Positions 56,998 through 64,000 of a DNA stretch of 64,000 nt are shown here, in pieces (position 1 is the stretch's first letter; each line of letters starts with the position of its first letter). The stretch lies in contig MU858183.1 of the NCBI GenBank assembly GCA_033297075.1, positions 38,345 through 102,344 of the forward strand, read 5' to 3'. The position numbers and the translations under genes were made by a program. The DNA is from Rhypophila decipiens. Its lineage: Eukaryota > Ascomycota > Sordariomycetes > Sordariales > Naviculisporaceae. The notes beneath the pieces were generated by a model, which was not told the origin of the DNA, searched no databases, and saw nothing but the letters and a program-made list of their open reading frames with translations.

Positions 56998-59228
56998 GAT
57001 GGGCAGACTGGTCGAATGAACGAGAGGGGGAAGGGAGGAAGTGAGACCTTGGGGTTGAGAAGAAGGTGACTCTTGTCCTTGACCTTTCTTTCTCTCACCT
57101 GAGGGGCGGCGGATGTCGTGATGGTTATATAGACGGTGGTCTGCACCGGTGACCGTCCATATCTCTATCGACCCGTCCCCGGTCCATGGTGTCTAGTCTG
57201 GAATGGTTCCTCGGTGACGATCTCATCACGACAAGACGAACCGGCCGTGGACCCAAGACCATGTTAGTCCCAGGAAGGCATGCAACAAGACCGCATTGCA
57301 GATGGACATTGTCCAATGACGATCAAGAAATTTCTCATCATATGCCAAATGATGTGCAAAATCCATGCATGGAAGAACCCGTGGGATTCTTTGACAAGGT
57401 TCAGTCTGCAATTGGGACTGAATGAGGAATATTCTGGGCATGATGTTATCATATAACCAAGACATTAATCCCAGGGCGGCCCTTGGGCTGTTTAATCTTC
57501 TAAAGGGAAGTGCTAAGACTTTCTGACCGGCCACTAACCCGGAAAAGGGAACCAAGGGCCGTGTTGAGGCCAAGATCTGCTACTTTGCTTGTTATGCCCT
57601 GCCAACTCGACATTGGCATAAGCTTGACACCTCCTTGAATAGGAAACTGGTCAAGCATGCTTGCTACAACTCTGGCTTACTTACCACTTACAAGAATCCG
57701 AGCAGAGAGACACATGAATAATCATTGATGAACGTCAAAGATACGAGGGTGCCGACATCGAAATAAGTCGCTTGCTCCACGGCGATGTAACTCCCCGCAC
57801 CGAGGTGACCGAGTCTTGGCAGTTCGGAAGAATGGCGATATTGCGGGACGAAGAGCCTTCCCGGGAAAGAAGGATATCCGTGTGCTATAATTAGAGGAGC
57901 GTCGGATTCGCATCCTGCTGAATTGATTGCTTCTGTGAATGTTGATGTTGGGAAATCCTGCGGAAGGTCCTGCGCTTTGGCTGCCTCCGGTGGCTGTTGC
58001 GAGGAGGGATCAAGATGTCCTATAAAGCGTTGGGTAAATGCACCTTTCTTGCCTCCAGATAAATTGAACCCCATTTCTGTCCAGACATCGTCAGATCTGA
58101 TACCTAAGGACAACCGGGGAGTCGATTATGCCAAGGGAGACACCACTACCGGCCCGAGATGAACGCCAAGAACGCCGGCTTCGGCTCCAGAATCTCAATT
58201 TCAACGGTTGAGTCTCCGCAGAACTCTTGCAGTAAATAGCAGGTTCGCCGGTGGCAGAGACAGTTTCCAAAACTGAAGCGACTAATGCACGACACTTATT
58301 TCCTTCCATTAGCAGCAATTTCGTCAAATGATGGATAATGCAAGCAGGCACTTGCGGTGCTGATCCATTGTTCTGCGGGTGAGAGACTGAGAAGAAGTCT
58401 GATTGACTCAAAGGCTTGAGTGACTACGCCAATGATTGCGATTGATGTTGGTAAAATCGTGCTCTGCGATGGTCAACTCATCTGACCCCAGACTTTGTTT
58501 TGTTGTTTTGCAGCCACCCTTTGGGGAAGAAAGGGGCAATGTTTACACAAATACGACGCGGGGACTGGGAACGTCAGGGTTAGGGTCCAGGCCTGAAGCA
58601 CTTTTGAGGTTTTCAACCGTTTGCACCAAGCTCATGGTTATATGTCACATCAAACGTGTCATTATCTGATGTAAATAGAATATTTAAATCCGATGAACGG
58701 CGAATTTGGTCTTTTATATTGACTTCATCTATCGTCGTCAAGTCCGGCTTAAATCCGACTGCCGAATTGAAAGGTGGCCAGAATCTCGGTTGCCCCTGAG
58801 CTTGTTCCGTCCGTTATATTAAGCTTCAGTTATTTCTGGTATAATACCCGTAACGTTCATATACGATCCGTCCAACTGGGTGCGTATCGACTTTTGTGTG
58901 GCGATGTGTGATCGGAATACTTCTTGCGTTATTCACTTCTTGGTCGCGAGATGGAAACATCCTTTATATATCCGGTATATGGACCTAGATGTAACCTAAA
59001 GCGCGGCTAGGCCCTTAAAAGAAACGGCGGTGGGTTTCAATTACTGGATATTTGATCAAATTTGCGCCCTTTTCCTCCGTAACCGTTACCTTACTTGGAG
59101 CAGGCTCTGATCTAAATGAAGCGTGGTATTCGGGGTCGATGGCTTTGTTTGTTGTGCTTCCCGAATCTTGCCCTCTCTGGCCCCCAATCTAAGTCCTAGA
59201 TTATACCAAGGATGTGTGCCAGGTACAG
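56998..59228. other. 2.2 kb intergenic region
   Basis: Left part is the promoter of the choice-of-anchor-B gene. A 141-codon minus frame at 57688-58113 reads fairly protein-like, but I recognise no family and no clear neighbouring exon. The 58.7-59.2 kb part is AT-rich. Confidence 0.5.
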
Positions 59229-59793
59229 ATGGACTTGTGGGTTGAGTGAGTTTCCCCTTGCTAAATGTCTAGCGGCCTAATAACAAACTAACACATAACT
59301 AATAGATTTAAAGATGATCTGTACCGAAAGAAAGCCACGGTTGCGAGCCCTCACGACCTGCAAAGTCTAAAGCTTTTTGCCGAATTCATAGGCGAATCTA
59401 CTCCGGGCGTCCTTGACCCATCCGGAAAGCCTACGGTGCAGACCGTAAGGAACCACTTTCGGCGGTTTGTCTCAGGTTGGAGCCAGAAAAATCCCGACGC
59501 CATAATCTCCCGCGACCACACTGATCCTGTTACCAATGTAAGTTCAACTGACGTCATATTCCAGTAGTATGATTTCTAATGAATTAAAGGATCTCAAAAC
59601 GAGAATCAGAATCAAGCTCGGCTTGTCTTCAATGACCAGGACTAGAACATATATCACCCTTGAAAACTACATGTACCTGGAGAGGCAGCTTTGGGAAAAT
59701 GACCCTCACGATTACGTACACGAAGCGTACCGGGTCTTTATTAGCGCGAAGCTGAAGGACCATCTCTATACACCAGCCCGTCTTGGCGAGTAA
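59229..59793 (+). pseudogene. Truncated DUF3435 (Starship captain-type recombinase family) gene
   Basis: Exon 1 (59229-59245, MDLWVE) joins exon 2 (59306-59537) at GTGAGT in phase. Exon 2 reads FKDDLYRKKATVASPHDLQS, LKLFAEFIGEST, GKPTVQTVRNHFRRFVSGWS. After a GTAAGT donor (59538) the match resumes in the frame of 59569 with ELKDLKTRIRIKLGLS, LENYMYLERQLWENDPHDYV and SAKLKDHLYTPARLGE, then TAA at 59791. This order fits the N-terminal third of fungal DUF3435 proteins, the family of Starship 'captain' tyrosine recombinases. The third segment needs phase 2 but the donor gives phase 0, so the gene is frameshifted there. The C-terminal catalytic part (R-H-R-Y) is absent: 80 bp later the MYND gene ends on the other strand. 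A GTAAGA donor overlaps the final stop. Confidence 0.62.
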
Positions 59794-59873
59794 GATCTAT
59801 TGAAGTACAAGAAGAAGTGAAAGTGCGTCTACTTATCAAAGGCACTCTTGCCTGACAATTAGGTGCATCCTAA

Positions 59874-61157
59874 CTAATCAACATCGGCACTCAACCTCTG
59901 CACCCAGCTCTCAAAGTCATGCTCCATCATCTGCTCCGCCAAAGTAACAATCCTGATAGTTTCACTGAAGCCCTTCGAAAAGTCCTGTATGCTGGCTGGC
60001 ATGTCCGCCAAATAAGGGGGCGTGTCAGCAGCGACTGCTCGTTCGAATGCAGCCTGGATGCCCCTGATCTCGTCCACTTGACGCGTTTCGGCCGCATTGG
60101 CCGGTCGCACTGCTCGAACTAGATCCGGGTCAAACATGCCGAGCTGGGCATTAATCGCGTACCACGGGGACCCGCGGGGTGGGTCGACCAGGAGCTCGAC
60201 ACGGATGCGTTGATGGTGCAGCTTGATCAGTTCCTCGTGGGTGTAATGTGGCCCAAAGAGCAGGCGCATGTTGTCGGGCGTGTCTCGGCCGGTGAAAACA
60301 AGACGGTGTATGATCAAACTAAATCAGGTAAATACCGAATTTTGTCAGCTGCATGGGTATACAATGGGATGAATGGGATTGCGTGGGATGACTCACGCTA
60401 GTCCGTTTTCATAGGCATCATCATCGAGGCGAAGGTCTTGCATCAAAGACCGAGCCGCTGGGTCGTTTATCGCCTCTGACCTAAGGTACTCATGGCCCTC
60501 AATGATAGAATTACCATTCGAGCCAGTGCTGGGAGTGGCCCCAGGTGTGCCGCATTTGGCTTTGTGCATCTTCCAATGCTTCTTCTGACACTCTTTCGAA
60601 TGATAAAAGGCCATGCCGCACCCGGAACACTTCCTGAGAGGCTCGAAAAAACATTGGGCCGTGCAACGGCAGCCATGGCATCTTGTGGAATCCCCAGGAG
60701 AAACTGGTTTGCGTATAATCTCACTGCCCATGAAGTGCAACATCTTCTGAGGGAGCCTCTCGTGGCTCTCGATCATGAACTCGCGCTGCTCGGGGGTGCA
60801 CACGTCGACTTCGCAGAGCGCAGGGGCCACGCCGTGCTCCTTGAGACGGACCCCCATCGCCTGCGCCAGGTCCGCATCTAGGGTGGCCCAACTCCAGGGT
60901 GCATCGACAGGAGTGGAGGGCCGAATGAAGACATCCAGTAGGCACGGTATGATGGCCTCGGCTTTCTCTTCGATCGTCGGCAATGAGAGGATAGGTGCCG
61001 GCCCGCCTTGGTAGATTTGGCCGGTGTGCGGGTTGGTAGCCAGGACGATATCGCCCATTGGGCCCGCTGGATCCAAGCCCATGTCGATGTGAGTGATGCC
61101 GAAGATCCAGTGGTTCGGAGCTCCGTCAACCAAGTTGATCATGCCGCCCGAAGTCAT
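59874..61157 (-). CDS. MYND-type zinc-finger protein
   Basis: Two exons: 61157-60397 and 60318-59874, donor GTGAGT, acceptor ATTTAG, phase 2; about 401 residues. The N-terminal 150 residues (from MTSGGMINLVDG) contain no family I can name. A MYND finger follows at about 160-203, with CHGC, CSGC, YHSKECQKKHW and HKAKC, all ligands present. The C-terminal part after the intron (LIIHRLVFTGRDTPDN, then LIKLHHQRIRVELLVD) is mostly helical. MYND fingers mediate protein contacts. The role here is unknown. Its 3' end faces the DUF3435 relic 80 bp away. Confidence 0.85.
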
Positions 61158-63721
61158 CGGCGACCTTGGGAGGCTGTTGAACGTGCGAACCTTTATTCTC
61201 CATGATGACTTCGTAAAGGAGTTGGGAATTTGATGTCGATGATACAGTGTTAGAAGGATTGAGTACTCGTGTTGTTGTCACGGCGGGTCGAGTGAGGGTT
61301 TGGTTTGGTAGTCTCAGTGCTCAGACCATTTTCTCGTTCGTTGTGTTCCGGGACCCATGCATTTTGCACCTAAAAGCTCCCTGTCTGCTCAGAAGGGTCC
61401 AGAACCAGTAGCCATGAAGACAAAAAACCGCACCTTCTGAACAACAATGAAGACTCGAACCTGTCGTTATGATCAAGAGGGCGAGAACGTGTTCCTGGAC
61501 CTGATAGTCTACTTTATGTTTTGAGAGAAGTTGCTGACTCAGCAAACGGGCTTACGTGTTAATAACGGCAGACGTCTTGAACGGGGTGTTTCTTGCGATT
61601 CCGTTTCCCAACTCCGTTTCCTAAATCTACAGTGGTGTGTTTCTAACCACCGCTTTGTGTCCGTCATGTCACCAACGCGTTGCAAATTTTCTTCCTATCC
61701 AACGCGTTTGCGGCCTTACTGCGGCGGGGCGGTTGCAAGGCGCAGGTGTCCTTGGCATGCGGGGTAAAGGGACAAACCCACTTTTTCCAGCCGCTTTTGC
61801 GTATTTCTCCCCGTTTCTGGGCTAACATGGGTTAATGTGATCGCGCTCCATAGTCTGTTGATATCACTACCTTCGATGAGGTAGATTACTCCACTGCCTT
61901 GGCGGCGCTCCTGATAGACTCATCCAAGCTTGGCCCATGAACGAGAAGAAGGTCGGGCTTCGTTGCTGATTATGGTTGGTGAGATTGGCGATGTTTCCAC
62001 CACCCCAGTTATTCTCAGCTAGGTAGTTACGGGGGAGGTCAGATAAGTTTGAGTCTTCATTACAAGATTTCCAATATCGCGTGCACTTTACCGAGGGTCC
62101 ATCCCTATAATGTAGAGTGAGTGAATTGTCAAAACCATATCTCCAGACCCTTTCCATCGCCGTTCTGCGACGTAAGTGGTCGACCCGTCTCATCATTGAC
62201 CGTTCGACGGGTCCGAGGAACCTGGGCGCTCGGCTCGTGCTGATAGTGATTCTCGCGTTCTTTCCGTCCTTGTGACGGTCGAAGGAGTCTATAAGTCTCG
62301 TTGCGGATTTCACCCGGCATTCGAAACCATATAGATCGCTGCTTTATGCCTGGGAAAGTTAGGGATTGGCCATTTTGACTGTGTGATTAGGCTTGGATAC
62401 AACTATATTCGATTTAGCAAGATATACCTAGGGAAGGAAATGATGAAGACGACAGAATATGTTGATGGTGTCGAGGGAATTGAAATTGGGCAACAAACAA
62501 GGTGAATGAAGGCACCAGCTCAGTGGAGCTGACTCAAGAAAATACGTCGTGAGATTCGACCACGCTGGTATCACATCCACGGATCATTGTGATTGTGAGG
62601 TGCTGGCGAACGTGATTACTCTTGATTAAACTCATGAATCGGTTGGTCTCCCGGTAATGTAGAAAAGCTTCATTATTTCAAAGCATAGAAACTAGGAGGT
62701 GAAGAATGGAAGGACTGTTGCAGGCAGTCTTGAGGAATCAGTCCCTCAGTCATAACCAAAGCCTTTGCCAAACACAACATCCTTACAAGGACAAGGTCGA
62801 CAAAATGAAGTGACTTGGTTGTCAAGGCTATTCCTAAAACGGCAGCAACCAGGCCGAACAAGAAATTCCACCAATGAGAAATATCTCCGCGTGCCAAGAT
62901 GTCCCACATCCATTATATCATCTCCGAGACGGTGCTACACCTTTCGCCCTAGACTGCCGGCCAGCTTTGAACGGAGCAGCTTCTCCTATGCTCGTCAAGA
63001 CTTACCTGGGTTAGTCTTGAGATTCTTGAAGCCCAATCCTAGACCATGCGGCAACTGATTAGTGTAAAGTAGGCGACCAGGAAACCTCCAAGCCATAGTG
63101 AAACAGAATAGAATGGTGGAAATGAGCAAATGAAAATCCGGGGTGCGTCTTCTATGCATGATTCCGATCCATGGACGTGGGTTCTACAAGAGACTGAGGT
63201 GGTGTGTGTCTTGGCGTATCTTGTCAGTGGAGATCAGGTATTGATGGTTGGGGACTCAGCAAGGGCAAAATACCAGGCATGTGTTTGTGCAACAAGAGAC
63301 CATGGCATCGGGATCCGTGCTTGAGGTAAAAAGAATATCGGGTGGAGAGGTGGGACCTTCTTCCAACACGTTTTCAACTCAGGGAACAGAATGGGGCAAC
63401 CTCAGTGATCCCAGTTCGGGGTATAAAGGGAAGAAGAAACTCGAGTGACTTCACTGAACGCCCATCAGACCCCGCAAACTCTCACCAACCCCTTTTACCA
63501 AGGGGTTTATTAGTCAGGCACTAGTACTCTCATAGTCAGGCACTACTCCAATCGTACTTGGCCAAATTCAACACACAAAGAAATACCCAACCCCAGATAA
63601 TGACAAAAATATCATATAACCTCAGATTTCTATACATCTACTATACAAATAAAAGGTGCTCTTTCAATTAAACATTATCTAAGGTGCTCAAATCTGTAAA
63701 TAGTAGCCTCCTATTGTCAAA
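61158..63721. other. 2.6 kb gene-poor region between MYND gene and LINE fragment
   Basis: Upstream side of the MYND gene and AT-rich DNA. A 13-bp direct repeat, TAGTCAGGCACTA, occurs at 63511-63523 and 63533-63545. No convincing coding frame. Confidence 0.5.
63511..63545 (+). repeat. 13-bp direct repeat, 22-bp period
   Basis: TAGTCAGGCACTA appears twice, starting at 63511 and 63533. It lies some 180 bp from the end of the LINE-derived frame and could mark an old insertion edge. Confidence 0.7.
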
Positions 63722-64000
63722 CTAACAATATATATTGCTCAAACCCCTCTTTCTTCCAACCTCCTTAATTTCCGGCCCGATTTTCAGCTGCAAATACTCT
63801 TTCGCGGCAGTCTTTGCTCGCTGTTCTAGGTCTGGTGCTGTTTGGCCCTTCCTGCGTCGAGCTCTTGACTGGTTTCTCCAGAACGTGTATATTTGGCGGA
63901 GCCGCGTCAGGTCTGCTGTCCACCACCTCTTGGCGTACGGTGAAGGCTTGGCTTTTGGCGTTAGGCTAAAGACTGCCTCGTCCACCGCTGCCATTAGTCG
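63722..64000 (-). mobile_element. Non-LTR retrotransposon (LINE, Tad-like) fragment, cut by window edge
   Basis: Minus-strand frame continuing past the window edge: AVDEAVFSLTPKAKPSPYAK, RWWTADLTRLRQ and RARRRKGQTAPDLEQRAKTA. This is the segment between the endonuclease and reverse transcriptase of fungal LINE polyproteins. It departs from the family after AAKEYLQL and stops at 63722, so it is truncated or frameshifted; no reverse-transcriptase motif is in the window. Confidence 0.72.

Noticed and set aside
55771..57069. 432-codon plus-strand frame opposite the choice-of-anchor-B gene
   Set aside because: Val/Gly/Asp-rich antisense shadow of a GC3-biased real gene.
57688..58113. 141-codon minus-strand frame
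   Set aside because: Reads fairly protein-like, but no family was recognised and no adjoining exon with matching phase was found; left uncalled.
61431..61520. Minus-strand tRNA-like sequence with box A- and box B-like motifs and T6 beyond
   Set aside because: GGTTCGAGTC is present, but acceptor and T stems do not pair and the variable loop is missing; at most a decayed tRNA or SINE piece.
1..64000. CRISPR arrays, rRNA genes, prokaryotic operons or bacterial ribosome binding sites
   Set aside because: None seen; gene structure is that of a filamentous fungus.

Overview
This window looks like nuclear DNA of a filamentous ascomycete (Pezizomycotina, perhaps Sordariomycetes or Leotiomycetes; I cannot place it further). 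The signs are short spliceosomal introns of about 50-250 bp with GTAAGT/GTATGT-type donors, secreted carbohydrate-active and GPI-anchored wall proteins, a fungal 14-TM drug transporter, a Ugo1 homologue, and decayed transposon and secondary-metabolism genes. No prokaryote-style operons, CRISPR arrays or rRNA genes were seen. All exon joins were made by hand from donor, acceptor and phase.

Layout. 1-2.3 kb: the first codons of a gene leaving the window, then a broken AAA+ ATPase bracketed by two copies of an unknown repeat. 2.7-7 kb: a Golgi GH47 alpha-1,2-mannosidase and a two-domain chromate (CHR) transporter, both on the minus strand. 8.8-12.8 kb: a 1332-residue protein of the fungal 'ipa protein' type with a HicA-like C-terminal domain. 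13.6-24.1 kb: mostly secreted proteins (fasciclin, serine beta-lactamase-like, DUF1996, and an uncharacterised protein with a duplicated Cys-rich module). 25.5-30.3 kb: a housekeeping block (Rrp15 ribosome biogenesis factor, mitochondrial ferredoxin, Ugo1 mitochondrial fusion factor). 30.3-33.8 kb: gene-poor, with a decayed minisatellite and a probable solo LTR. 33.9-36.2 kb: cytosolic Phe-tRNA synthetase beta subunit (seven exons). 36.2-40.4 kb: gene-free and rich in palindromes. 40.4-51.9 kb: MFS drug transporter, an acidic Cys-motif protein, an AA9 lytic polysaccharide monooxygenase with CBM1, and a wax-synthase-type acyltransferase.

53.5-64 kb is the most accessory part. It holds a KP4-like killer-toxin-family locus whose two coding frames do not join cleanly, the ACP-end relic of a highly reducing polyketide synthase, an intron-containing tRNA-Arg(CCT), a choice-of-anchor-B secreted protein, a truncated DUF3435 gene (the family of Starship 'captain' recombinases), a MYND-finger protein and a LINE fragment at the window edge. 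Intact ordinary genes therefore sit among several independently broken ones.

The items most worth following are the HicA-like fungal protein, the duplicated Cys-rich module protein, the DUF3435 relic, the PKS relic beside the tRNA, and the KP4-like locus. I do not see a clear multi-gene system that would count as wholly new.
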